A stretch of DNA of 33,579 nt from Limnohabitans sp. (GTDB lineage: Bacteria > Pseudomonadota > Gammaproteobacteria > Burkholderiales > Burkholderiaceae_C): NCBI GenBank assembly GCA_018883455.1, contig VEQC01000006.1, forward strand, positions 1-33,579, given 5' to 3'. The notes under the pieces were generated by a model that was not told where the DNA came from, searched no databases, and saw only the letters and a program-made list of their open reading frames with translations. Shown in pieces: positions 17,518 through 26,581 of the stretch. Made by a program: the position numbers and the translations under genes. Each line of letters starts with the position of its first letter. Positions within the stretch are counted from its first letter, which is position 1.

Positions 17518-18350
17518 TGGCGCAAGGCTTGTGGTCCGCGCGCGGCTTGCGCATGATCGCAGCAGGGATCGTGGTGGTCAATGGCTTCTTCCCGGCGCTG
17601 TGGATCTTGCTCACCTCGCTCAAGGTGGAGGTCGAGTTGGTGAAAAAGCCCATCACCTGGTGGCCCGATAACCCGACGCTGCAAAACTATGTGCAGGCCT
17701 TTACCGATCAGCCCTTGCTGCTCTACATGAAGAACAGTTTGTGGGTGGCGGTGGTGGCGACAGTGGCCTCCTTGCTGGTTTCGGCTTGCGCGGCCTACGC
17801 CATCGCGCGTTTGAACTTACGCCATCGGCAGTTGATTCTCACCTGCATCGTGGCGTCGAGCATGTTTCCGCTGGTCACGCTCTTGGTGCCCATCTTTGAG
17901 ACCATGCGCGCACTCAACCTGCTCAACACCTACACGGCTTTGGTCTTGCCCTACATCGTGCTGAATTTGCCGGTGTGCACGCTGGTGCTGGTGGGGTTCT
18001 TTCAAAGCATTCCGCGCGACTTGGAAAACGCTGCCATGATCGATGGCTGCACACGCTTGGGCGCGCTCTGGCGCGTGGTGGTGCCCCTCTCCGCGCCGGG
18101 GGTGTTCACCGCCGGCATTTTGGCGTTTGTCAACGCGTGGGACGAATTCCTCCTCGCCCTGTCACTCAACGCAAGCGCAAGCATGCGCACGCTGCCCGTG
18201 GGCATCACGCTCTATCAGGGCGAATTCTCGTTTCCCTGGCCCATCATTTCGGCGGCGCTGATCGTGGCCATCGTGCCGCTGGCGATTCTGATCGCCTCTT
18301 TCCAAGAGCGCGTGGTCAGTGGCCTCACCCAAGGCGGCCTCAAAGGCTGA
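17514..18350 (+). CDS. ABC sugar transporter permease (MalG-type)
   Basis: Hydrophobic; ENAAMIDGCTRLGALWRVVVPLSAPGVFTAGILAFVNAWDEFLLAL. ATGA overlap with previous gene. Confidence 0.92.
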   Translation: MMAQGLWSARGLRMIAAGIVVVNGFFPALWILLTSLKVEVELVKKPITWWPDNPTLQNYVQAFTDQPLLLYMKNSLWVAVVATVASLLVSACAAYAIARLNLRHRQLILTCIVASSMFPLVTLLVPIFETMRALNLLNTYTALVLPYIVLNLPVCTLVLVGFFQSIPRDLENAAMIDGCTRLGALWRVVVPLSAPGVFTAGILAFVNAWDEFLLALSLNASASMRTLPVGITLYQGEFSFPWPIISAALIVAIVPLAILIASFQERVVSGLTQGGLKG

Positions 18351-18371
18351 ACCTTCTTCGAAGTCTTGTTT

Positions 18372-19502
18372 ATGAAACCCATTCGATACGGCATCATTGG
18401 TTGCGGCAGCATGGGCCGCGAGCACATTGAAAACCTCAAGGCGCTCGGCGGCGTGCGCGTGACGGCGTTGGCCGACACCCACCGCCCGAGCCTCGATGCC
18501 GCTTTGGCGCTGCTGCCTGATCACCCGCCCACGGTGTTTGCCACGCCAGAGGCGTTGCTGCAAAGCGATTTGTGCGATGCGGTGGTGATCGCCACACCCA
18601 ACTTCACGCATGCGGGCATCTTGCGCCAAGCCCTGGCTACCCCCATGCACATCTTGATTGAAAAACCGCTCGTCACCCGCATCGAGGACGGCCTCGATCT
18701 CGTACGCGCGGCCGAAGGCCGTCAGGCGTTGGTGTGGGTGGCGCAGGAATACCGCTACATGCCCCCCGTGGCCGAGCTCATTCGCATGGCGCACGAGGGC
18801 GCGGTCGGGCGTTTGCACCAAGTGGCGATTCGTGAGCACCGCGAGCCCTTCTACCCCAAGGTGGCCGATTGGAACCGCTTCAGTGCCAACACCGGGGGCA
18901 CCTTGGTGGAGAAGTGTTGCCACTACTTCAATTTGATGGACCACATTTTGCGCGAGCACCCCACCCGGGTGTTCGCTTCCGGCGGTCAGCGCGTGAACCA
19001 TTTGGACGAGCGCTATGACGGTCGGGTGCCCGATATTCTGGATAGCGCCTACGTGATCGTGGAGTACCCCAGTGGGGCGCGCGCGAGCCTCGACTTGTGC
19101 ATGTTTGCCGAGAACTCGGTGGACAACGAGCACGTGGTGGTGGTGGGGGACGAGGGCAAGCTCGAATCGCTGTTGCCATCGCTGACGCTGCGCCACGGAC
19201 GCCGGGAAGATTGGGGTCGGCGCGAGGTCTGGGGTCAGCCCTCGGGCACCGGGCGCGGGGTGTCGGTGCGCCGTGTTTGGGACACGCGTATTCGCTACGC
19301 CGGTCAACATTTTGGGGCCTCCTATATCGAGCATGAGCGCTTTGCGCACGCCATTCGCGAGGGCTTGCCCGCAGAAATCAGTTTGGCCGAGGGTTTGCGC
19401 AGCGTGGCCACCGGCATGGCCGCACACCGCAGCATCGACACCGGCTTGCCGGTGGCTTTGGCGGATTTCTTACCCGCCCGTTTGCCTGGAGAGCCTGCAT
19501 GA
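18372..19502 (+). CDS. Gfo/Idh/MocA-family oxidoreductase-like protein
   Basis: RYGIIGCGSMGREHIENLKAL Rossmann start; ILIEKPLVTRIEDG (EKP motif); NTGGTLVEKCCHYFNLMDHIL. Confidence 0.9.
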   Translation: MKPIRYGIIGCGSMGREHIENLKALGGVRVTALADTHRPSLDAALALLPDHPPTVFATPEALLQSDLCDAVVIATPNFTHAGILRQALATPMHILIEKPLVTRIEDGLDLVRAAEGRQALVWVAQEYRYMPPVAELIRMAHEGAVGRLHQVAIREHREPFYPKVADWNRFSANTGGTLVEKCCHYFNLMDHILREHPTRVFASGGQRVNHLDERYDGRVPDILDSAYVIVEYPSGARASLDLCMFAENSVDNEHVVVVGDEGKLESLLPSLTLRHGRREDWGRREVWGQPSGTGRGVSVRRVWDTRIRYAGQHFGASYIEHERFAHAIREGLPAEISLAEGLRSVATGMAAHRSIDTGLPVALADFLPARLPGEPA

Positions 19503-20281
19503 GCTATGCCCAATACCCGTCGCTACGCGGTGCGCGCGTGTTCATCAGTGGCGGCAGCTCGGGCATTGGCGCCGAGCTCGTGCGGGCGTTTGCCGGGCAG
19601 GGCGCCCGCGTCGCGTTTTGCGGCACGCGCGAGGGCGGCGGCGACGCCTTGATGCAAGAGCTCGCGGCAGCAGGCCTGCCTCGGCCCGAATACGCCGTGT
19701 GCGATGTGCGCGATGCCGTCGCCTACCAACGCTTGCTGCGCCAGTTGATTGAGCGTGGCGGCGCATTCCAAGTGTTGGTCAACAACGCGGGCCGCGATGA
19801 CCGTCACACGATGGAGGAGGTGACGCCGGAATTTTGGGACGAGCGTCTCGCGCTCAACCTCAAGCATTATTTCTTCGCCATTCAAGCGCTGGCGCCGGCC
19901 ATGGCCGAGGCAGGGGGCGGGAGCATCATCAACATGGGCTCGGTGAGCTGGATGCGCGGGCGCCCGAACTTGGTGGGCTACACCACCGCGAAAGCGGGCA
20001 TTTTGGGCCTCACGCGCACACTCGCGCGCGAGCTCGGACCACGGGGCATTCGCGTCAATGCGGTGGTGCCGGGGGCCATCGTCACCGAGCGCCAAAATGC
20101 CTTGCACCGCGACCCAGTGGCCGATCAGCAGTTTCTCGACGCGCAGTGCCTCAAGATTCGCCTTGACCCGGGCCATGTCGCGCGGGCCACGTTGTTTTTG
20201 GCCGCGCAGGACAGTGACGGCATGACGGGCCAGCACGTGCTGGTGGATGCGGGCATCGCCCAGCAGTCCATCCTCACTTGA
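19499..20281 (+). CDS. SDR-family sugar 1-dehydrogenase-like protein (resembles Caulobacter XylB)
   Basis: RVFISGGSSGIGAE, VLVNNAGRDDRHTMEEVTPEFWDERLALNLKHYFFAIQALAPAM, YTTAKAGILGLTRTLARELGPRGIRV; NNAGxDDRH...WDER...NL(K/R)H recalls XylB-type dehydrogenases. Confidence 0.88.
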   Translation: MSYAQYPSLRGARVFISGGSSGIGAELVRAFAGQGARVAFCGTREGGGDALMQELAAAGLPRPEYAVCDVRDAVAYQRLLRQLIERGGAFQVLVNNAGRDDRHTMEEVTPEFWDERLALNLKHYFFAIQALAPAMAEAGGGSIINMGSVSWMRGRPNLVGYTTAKAGILGLTRTLARELGPRGIRVNAVVPGAIVTERQNALHRDPVADQQFLDAQCLKIRLDPGHVARATLFLAAQDSDGMTGQHVLVDAGIAQQSILT

Positions 20282-21101
20282 GGGTTTGCGCGGCGTCTTG
20301 CAGGAGGTTTTGCCAAAGCGTTTCAACGCCCGGCGCGCTCGCCGCCACGGCACGGCTACGCCACCAGGGCTCGCCATCGAGGGTCCAGAACGCTCCCCCA
20401 GCCTCCTGAATCAACAGCCGACCTGCGGCGGCATCCCACGCCCCCATGCCGCGCGCCCAGAACACGTCCACCCGTCCCGCCGCCAGGTAAGCCAGCTCCA
20501 AGGCCATGCTGCCGGCACGACGCGCGCCCGCGCAGCCGCGCAAACACGCCCCGAGTTCGGCCAAATAGAGGTCCATCCAAGCGGCGGTGGGTTTGGGGAA
20601 CACGGTGGCGGCCACGGCTTGCGCAAGCTGCGCGGTGTGGGCCACACGCAGGGGGGTGCCGTTGACTTGCGCACCCAACCCGAGGGCGGCGTCAAAGCAC
20701 TCGCCCCGAACCGGGTCCATCACGCAGCCCACAATGGGCTCACTCCCCTGGAGCAAGGCAATGGAGACCGCGTATTGCGGATAACCGCGCAAGAAATTCA
20801 TGCTGCCATCAATGGGGTCGATGAGCCAGGTATAGCGGTCCGGGTCGAGGCGGGTGGGTTCCCCCGCGTCGCTTTCCTCGCCCCAAAACTGATGCGTGGG
20901 AAAGGTGTGGGCGATGCGCGCGCGCAGCTCTTGCTCGATGGCGGCATCAAGCGCGCTGCACCAGTCGCCCGGCGCTTTCTCGGTCACGCGGTGGGCTTGG
21001 GCCAGGCCTTGGGTAATCGCGGCGGCGGCTTCGCGTGCCAAGCTCTGGGCAAAGTCGCGCAGGCGGAGTAAATCGTCGGGGGGCGGGATCGAGGCGTTCA
21101 T
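20274..21101 (-). CDS. Inositol monophosphatase family protein
   Basis: FWGEESDAGEPTRLDPDRYTWLIDPIDGSMNFLRGYPQYAVSIAL; WDAAAGRLLIQEAGG. Confidence 0.92.
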   Translation of the reverse strand: MNASIPPPDDLLRLRDFAQSLAREAAAAITQGLAQAHRVTEKAPGDWCSALDAAIEQELRARIAHTFPTHQFWGEESDAGEPTRLDPDRYTWLIDPIDGSMNFLRGYPQYAVSIALLQGSEPIVGCVMDPVRGECFDAALGLGAQVNGTPLRVAHTAQLAQAVAATVFPKPTAAWMDLYLAELGACLRGCAGARRAGSMALELAYLAAGRVDVFWARGMGAWDAAAGRLLIQEAGGAFWTLDGEPWWRSRAVAASAPGVETLWQNLLQDAAQTLK

Positions 21102-21883
21102 GTCAGGCGCGGGCTGTCAACCACATAGTCGTGGCGTTGGGTTTGAACGGTCGAAACACGGTACTCCACTGGGCGCTCGCCAAAGCTCAAGGCCAGACGA
21201 TGCACTTCCAGCAGGGGCGTGCCCATGCTCACGCCCAAGTGTCGGATGGCTTCGCGCGAGGCGAGCACGGCGCGCGCGCGCTCCTGCGTGCGCAACACCG
21301 TGATGCCAAAGTCGTTTTGATACAGGCTGTAAATGGTGCCACTGCGCTCGGTGAAACGCTTCTCGGTGAGACCCTTGAAATGATTGGCCGAGATCACGAT
21401 TCGGTCGAGGGCCACCGGCCGCGTCCCCAAGCTCAGCCGGTTGTGAATGAGAAACACCGGATCGCCTTCGCGCAGGCGCAGGGCGCGCGCCATCACCTCA
21501 TCGGCGCGTTGGCGCTCAAAGGAGAGGAACTGCACGGCGGGGAACTCCGGCTCTTCGGGCAAGCTTGGGCTGGGCCACTCGCCGCGCGACTGCATGCGGA
21601 AAAACTGAAACACAAAGCGATCGCGCGAATGCAGTCGAACAAAGGTGCCTTTGCCTTGGCGGCGCACCAAGACATGTTCGGCCACCAGCTCATCCACGGC
21701 CCGGCGCAAGGTGCCAATGCTCACCTGCAGGGCCTGGGCGAGCTCTCGCTCGTTGGGCAAAGCCACGCCCGGCCCCCACTCGCGCGCCTCGATGCGCTGG
21801 AGCAAGGCCCGTTTGACTTGCAAATACAGCAAGCCCGAACCGGCGGCAGCCGATGCGATGACGGGGGGTTGAACGGGTTGCAT
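21098..21883 (-). CDS. GntR-family regulator with UTRA domain
   Basis: LLYLQVKRALLQRIEAREWGPGVALPNERELAQALQVSIGTLRRAVDELVAEHVLVRRQGKGTFV plus UTRA-like C-terminus. Start MQPVQ chosen; ATGA overlap with IMPase gene. Confidence 0.9.
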   Translation of the reverse strand: MQPVQPPVIASAAAGSGLLYLQVKRALLQRIEAREWGPGVALPNERELAQALQVSIGTLRRAVDELVAEHVLVRRQGKGTFVRLHSRDRFVFQFFRMQSRGEWPSPSLPEEPEFPAVQFLSFERQRADEVMARALRLREGDPVFLIHNRLSLGTRPVALDRIVISANHFKGLTEKRFTERSGTIYSLYQNDFGITVLRTQERARAVLASREAIRHLGVSMGTPLLEVHRLALSFGERPVEYRVSTVQTQRHDYVVDSPRLT

Positions 21884-21921
21884 GGCCCAAGTGTAGCCAA
21901 ACGTACCCGATTCATCCAACT

Positions 21922-21931
21922 CATATAGATG
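21922..21931. promoter_or_regulatory. Weak candidate operator in the GntR-suyA intergenic region (CATATAGATG within TCATATAGATGACATGA)
   Basis: Near-palindrome between divergent regulator and operon; by eye only. Confidence 0.25.
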
Positions 21932-22001
21932 ACATGATTGACAGCTTTTTCCGCCTTCGGCAAAGTCTCTCCCATCGCAATTTTTCCTCACGGGAGTCAC
22001 G

Positions 22002-22283
22002 ATGATTCATTTTGTTTTGCACGATGCCAAGGACACGGTTGCCGTGTGCGTGGTTGAAGGAATTAAAAAAGGGGATTCGCTCAAGGGCTGGATCATGGAC
22101 GAAGACCGCATGATTGAGGTCAAGGCCAAGGCCGATATTCCGATTGGCCACAAGATCGCCCTCAAAGACATGGCGGTGGGTGACACGGTCTGGAAATACG
22201 GCATCGACATGGGCAAAGTTGTCGCGCCGATCACGGCTGGCGAACACGCGCACGTCCACAACATCAAGACCAAGCGCTGGTAA
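22002..22283 (+). CDS. suyA: (2R)-sulfolactate sulfo-lyase small subunit (UxaA-family N-terminal/SAF domain)
   Basis: 93 aa: MIHFVLHDAKDTVAVCVVEGIKKGDSLKGWIMDEDRMIEVKAKADIPIGHKIALKDMAVGDTVWKYGIDMGKVVAPITAGEHAHVHNIKTKRW, split UxaA arrangement with suyB. Confidence 0.82.
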   Translation: MIHFVLHDAKDTVAVCVVEGIKKGDSLKGWIMDEDRMIEVKAKADIPIGHKIALKDMAVGDTVWKYGIDMGKVVAPITAGEHAHVHNIKTKRW

Positions 22284-22335
22284 GCCCTCGGCGCCAGACT
22301 TTATTTGTCCCCCATTCCTCTGAAAGGTATTCACC

Positions 22336-23511
22336 ATGTCCGTGATCAGCAAAGACACGACCTTCCTCGGCTATCGTCGCGAAAATGGCCGCGTAGGTGT
22401 TCGCAACCACGTCATCATCCTCCCGCTCGATGACCTCTCCAACGCCGCCGCCGAGGCCGTGGCGCACAACATCAAAGGCTGCATGGCCATCCCCCACCCC
22501 TACGGTCGTTTGCAGTTTGGCGCCGACCTCGATTTGCACTTCCGCACCCTCATTGGCACGGGTTGCAACCCCAACGTCGCTGCGGTGGTGGTGATCGGCA
22601 TTGAAGACGGTTGGACCAAGAAAGTGGTCGACGGCATTGCCGCCACTGGCAAGCCCGTGACGGGCTTTGGCATCGAAGGCCATGGCGACCACGACACCAT
22701 CTTGCGTGCCAGCAAGGTGGCGCGCGAGTACGTGCAATGGGCCAGCGAAAAGCAGCGCGAGGTGTGTGGCATTTCCGAGCTCTGGGTTTCAACCAAGTGC
22801 GGCGAGAGCGACACCACCAGCGGTTGCGGCGCCAACCCCACCGTGGGCAACGCCTTTGACAAGCTTCACCCCCTGGGCAACTACCTGTGCTTTGGCGAGA
22901 CCAGTGAAATCACGGGCGGCGAGAGCATCGTGGCCGCACGCTGCAAGACGCCCGAGGTGGCCGAGAAATTCATGTTCATGTTCAACCGTTACCAGGACAT
23001 GATCAATCGCCACAAAACCACCGATCTCTCCGAGAGCCAGCCCACCAAGGGCAATATCGCGGGCGGTTTGACCACCATCGAAGAAAAAGCCTTGGGCAAC
23101 ATTCAGAAGATCGGCAAGAAGTGCACGGTTGACGGCGTCATCGACAAAGCCGAGATGCCCACCTACCCCGGTCTGTGGTTCATGGACTCCTCCTCCGCCG
23201 CAGCGGAGATGGTCACGCTTTGCGCGGCATCGGGCTATGTGGTGCACTTCTTCCCCACCGGACAGGGCAACGTGATCGGCAACCCGATCCTCCCCGTCAT
23301 CAAGATTTGCGCCAACCCCCGCACCGTGCGCTTGATGAGCGAGCACATCGACGTCGATTCGTCGGGCCTGTTGCAGCGTGACATCACCCTGGATCAAGCC
23401 GGCGACAAGCTCCTCGAGTGCATGCTGCGCACAGCCAATGGTCGCTTGACCGCCGCCGAGGCCTTGGGTCACCGCGAGTTTGTGCTCACCCGCCTGTTTG
23501 AGTCGGCCTGA
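22336..23511 (+). CDS. suyB: (2R)-sulfolactate sulfo-lyase large subunit (UxaA family)
   Basis: [125 protein letters not shown]; flanked by slcC/comC-type genes. Confidence 0.82.
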   Translation: MSVISKDTTFLGYRRENGRVGVRNHVIILPLDDLSNAAAEAVAHNIKGCMAIPHPYGRLQFGADLDLHFRTLIGTGCNPNVAAVVVIGIEDGWTKKVVDGIAATGKPVTGFGIEGHGDHDTILRASKVAREYVQWASEKQREVCGISELWVSTKCGESDTTSGCGANPTVGNAFDKLHPLGNYLCFGETSEITGGESIVAARCKTPEVAEKFMFMFNRYQDMINRHKTTDLSESQPTKGNIAGGLTTIEEKALGNIQKIGKKCTVDGVIDKAEMPTYPGLWFMDSSSAAAEMVTLCAASGYVVHFFPTGQGNVIGNPILPVIKICANPRTVRLMSEHIDVDSSGLLQRDITLDQAGDKLLECMLRTANGRLTAAEALGHREFVLTRLFESA

Positions 23512-24440
23512 TGGCGCACATCCTCATCAGCGAGTTCATGGACGCGCCGGCCGTAGCGCTGCTTCAGCAGCGCCACACGGTGCAATACGAGCCGGGCTGG
23601 GTCGACCAACCCGACGTGTTGCGCCAGGCGGCTGGGCAAGCCGACGCCTTCATTGTGCGCAACCGCACCCAAGTGCGGGGTGACTTGCTCGCCGCGCTCA
23701 CCCGCTGCCGCGTGGTGGGGCGTCTGGGCGTGGGACTCGACAACATCGACGTCCCCGCCTGCGAGGCGCGCGGCATGCAAGTCATTCCAGCGACCGGGGC
23801 CAACGCCTTGTCGGTCGCGGAGTACGTGATTGGCACGGCCATGGCTTTGCTGCGGGGGGCCTACCATGACCAAGCGGCCATGGTGCAAGGCGCTTGGCCC
23901 CGTCAGGCCCACTCGAATGGGCGTGAGATTCATGGCAAAACGCTGGGCTTGGTGGGGTATGGCGGCATTGGCCAACTCACCGCACAGCTCGGCCGCGGCC
24001 TGGGCATGCGCATCATGGCCTACGACCCGGCGCTTGATGCCCACCACCCGGCATTTGCCTCTGGCCTGGCCGAGCGCGCTTCGCTCGAGACCGTGCTCGC
24101 CCAAGCCGATGTGCTGAGCTTGCACGTCCCGCTGCTGCCGAGCACCCGGCACCTGATCGATGCCGCGCGGTTGGCGACCCTCAAGCGGGGTGCCATTCTC
24201 ATCAACACCGCCCGCGGCGGTGTGGTGGATGAACCTGCCGTGGTGGCGGCTTTGCGCGCCGGCCATTTGGGGGGCGCAGCGCTGGATGTATTTGAAAAAG
24301 AACCCTTGCCGGCGCAAGCCGATTGGGCCGATGTGCCCGGTCTGATCCTCACGCCCCATATTGCCGGCGTCACCGCCGAATCCAATGAGCGGGTGAGTCA
24401 GATGATTGCCGAAAAAGTGCTGGAGGCCCTGGCGTCATGA
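23511..24440 (+). CDS. slcC: D-2-hydroxyacid dehydrogenase family, probable (S)-sulfolactate dehydrogenase
   Basis: LISEFMDAPAV, VGRLGVGLDNIDVPACEARGMQVIPATGANALSVAEYVIG, HGKTLGLVGYGGIGQLTAQLGRGLGM, INTARGGVVDEPAVVAAL; TGATG overlap with suyB. Confidence 0.78.
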   Translation: MAHILISEFMDAPAVALLQQRHTVQYEPGWVDQPDVLRQAAGQADAFIVRNRTQVRGDLLAALTRCRVVGRLGVGLDNIDVPACEARGMQVIPATGANALSVAEYVIGTAMALLRGAYHDQAAMVQGAWPRQAHSNGREIHGKTLGLVGYGGIGQLTAQLGRGLGMRIMAYDPALDAHHPAFASGLAERASLETVLAQADVLSLHVPLLPSTRHLIDAARLATLKRGAILINTARGGVVDEPAVVAALRAGHLGGAALDVFEKEPLPAQADWADVPGLILTPHIAGVTAESNERVSQMIAEKVLEALAS

Positions 24441-25459
24441 GTGCCATGCGATACGAAGACTGTGTGCAGCTGGCCACAACGGCGCTGCAGGCCAGCGGGG
24501 CCAACCCCCACATGGCGCGGGCGACCGCTGAGGCCCTGGTGCTGGCCGAGGCCCAAGGCCTGGGCTCGCATGGCTTGGCACGCGTACCCCAATACGCGAC
24601 ACACTTGCGCAACGGCCGGGCCAATGGTCAGGCCAAAGCGCAGGTGGTGCGCCGCAAAGGCGCCGCCTTGAGCGTGGACGCAGGCCAAGGGTTGGCATTT
24701 CCCGCCTGTGCCTTGGCGGTGCAAGAAGCCATTGCGGTGGCGCGCACCCAAGGCGTGTGTGTGGTGGGGGTGATGAACAGCCACCACGCGGGCGTGATGG
24801 TCGACCATTTACGCCCCGCCGCCCAAGCGGGCATGGTGGGCTTGGCCTTGGCCAATTCGCCCGCCGCGATGCCAGCGGCCGGCGGACGTCATCCGATTTT
24901 TGGAACCAATCCGATTGCCGCCATCTTCCCGCGCGGCCACGGCCAAGACCCCCTCATGATCGATTTGTCGCTCTCCGAAGTGGCGCGCGGCAAGCTCATG
25001 GTGGCGGCCAAAGAGGGACGCCCCATTCCGCTGGGGTGGGCACTGGACGCCCAAGGCGAACCCACCACGGATGCCCAAGCCGGCCTCTCGGGCTCCATGC
25101 TCGCGATTGGTGCGGCCAGCAGCAGCAAAGGGGCCATGTTGGCCTTGGTGGTGGAGTTGTTGGTGACGGCCGTCATTGGCGCGCAATTTGGCTTTGAGGC
25201 CAGCTCGTTCTTCGTGGACGAAGGCAACGCCCCCCGCATTGGCCAGTTCTTCCTGCTCATCGATCCCGCGGCCATGACGGGCGATGCCAGTTACTTCGAC
25301 CGCGTCGAGGTGTTGGTGACCGAGATGTTGCGCGACGAGGGCGTGCGTCTGGCCGGCGCACGTCGACTCGCTCTGGAGCGCAAGGCGCGCGCCGAGGGCT
25401 TGACGGTCGCCCCTGCCACGCTGGCCCAACTCCAAGCCTTGGCCGGCTTAGGCGCCTGA
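24437..25459 (+). CDS. comC: Ldh2/malate-lactate dehydrogenase family, probable (R)-sulfolactate dehydrogenase
   Basis: Ldh2-family features: GLGSHGLARVPQYATHLRNGRANG, VDAGQGLAFPACALAVQEAI, HHAGVMVDHLRPAAQAGMVGLALANSPAAMPAAGGRHPIFGTNPIAAIFP, DLSLSEVARGKLMVAAKEGRPIPLGWALD. Confidence 0.78.
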   Translation: MSAMRYEDCVQLATTALQASGANPHMARATAEALVLAEAQGLGSHGLARVPQYATHLRNGRANGQAKAQVVRRKGAALSVDAGQGLAFPACALAVQEAIAVARTQGVCVVGVMNSHHAGVMVDHLRPAAQAGMVGLALANSPAAMPAAGGRHPIFGTNPIAAIFPRGHGQDPLMIDLSLSEVARGKLMVAAKEGRPIPLGWALDAQGEPTTDAQAGLSGSMLAIGAASSSKGAMLALVVELLVTAVIGAQFGFEASSFFVDEGNAPRIGQFFLLIDPAAMTGDASYFDRVEVLVTEMLRDEGVRLAGARRLALERKARAEGLTVAPATLAQLQALAGLGA

Positions 25460-25467
25460 CGCAGGCG

Positions 25468-26502
25468 ATGACCCGCGCAGCCCGTCTTGCCAGCGGTTGG
25501 GCATCGCTCACAGGCCTTGCGCCGGGGGCTTTGGTCTGCTTGCTGGTGGCTTGGGCGGCGGCCCACTTGTCCCACCAATTGGGTGGCCCGACCTTGCTCT
25601 ATGCCTTGTTGCTGGGCTTGTCATTGCATTTTTTGAGTGAACAGTCCCGCATCAAGCCCGGTCTGGATTTTGCGGCGCGCACGGTCTTGCGCACCGGCGT
25701 GGCGTTACTCGGGTTTCGCATCAGTTTGCCCGAGATCGTGGCGTTGGGCCCTCGCACCGCGTTGATGGTGGTGCTGGCGGTGGGCACCACCGTGGTGGTG
25801 GGCGTCGCGCTGGCGCGCTGGATGAAACGGCCCGTCAACGAGGGGCTGATCTCGGGGGGCTCGGTGGCCATTTGCGGCGCTTCAGCCGCGCTGGCCGTGG
25901 CCTCGGTGTTGCCGCAAACGCGCGAGAACGAGCGTCACACCTTGTTGGTCGTGGTGGGCGTGACCATTCTCTCCACCGTCGCCATGGTGCTCTACCCCAT
26001 CTTCACGCAATGGATGGCCTGGACACCCTTGCAGTCGGGGTTTTTCCTCGGCGCCACCATTCACGATGTGGCGCAAGTCGTGGGCGCGGCGAGCTTGCTC
26101 GAACCGCAGGCTGGGGGCGTCGCGCTGCAAACGGCCACCATCACCAAGCTCGCACGCGTGGTCTTGCTCATGCCGGTGGTCATCATCATTCACGCCGTAT
26201 GGAAAGAGAGCCGCAACCAAGACCTGCCCGAGCAGCGCACGCCCATCGTGCCGGGCTTTTTGGTGGCGTTTCTTCTGGCGGTGCTCTTGCACACCGCGGG
26301 CTGGGTGCCCGAGGCCTTGGCCCAGCAGGCGGGAGACCTCTCGCGCACCTGCCTCGTGATCGCGATTGCGGGCGTGGGCATCAAGACCCGCTTTCAGGAC
26401 TTGCTCAAGCTCGGTTGGCTCCCCCTGGCCATGCTCGTGGGCGAGACGCTTTGGATTGCCTTGCTGGTGGGCACGCTCATGCTCACCTTGGGCATGGGCT
26501 GA
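25468..26502 (+). CDS. YeiH/UPF0324 (PF03601) membrane protein, putative sulfite/sulfate exporter
   Basis: LLYALLLGLSLHFLSEQSRIKPGLDFAARTVLRTGVALLGFRISLPEI, GGSVAICGASAALAVASVLPQ, IHDVAQVVGAASLL: conserved YeiH motifs; last gene of the suy-type operon. Confidence 0.87.
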   Translation: MTRAARLASGWASLTGLAPGALVCLLVAWAAAHLSHQLGGPTLLYALLLGLSLHFLSEQSRIKPGLDFAARTVLRTGVALLGFRISLPEIVALGPRTALMVVLAVGTTVVVGVALARWMKRPVNEGLISGGSVAICGASAALAVASVLPQTRENERHTLLVVVGVTILSTVAMVLYPIFTQWMAWTPLQSGFFLGATIHDVAQVVGAASLLEPQAGGVALQTATITKLARVVLLMPVVIIIHAVWKESRNQDLPEQRTPIVPGFLVAFLLAVLLHTAGWVPEALAQQAGDLSRTCLVIAIAGVGIKTRFQDLLKLGWLPLAMLVGETLWIALLVGTLMLTLGMG

Positions 26503-26581
26503 GAGCCCCCGCGCGCGCGGACAAGACCCCACAAGACCCCACTGACATCTTCGAGGGCTGGAGAGACCCCGCGCGCGTGGC

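Noticed and set aside
18162-19427. 421-aa minus-strand ORF antisense to the Gfo/Idh gene and permease
   Set aside because: Antisense shadow ORF; crosses two coding genes and an intergenic boundary.
26503-26581. Short repeats (CAAGACCCCA, AGACCCCGCGCGCG) between the exporter gene and rsmI
   Set aside because: Short GC-rich intergenic repetition; no stable structure or clear function could be supported.
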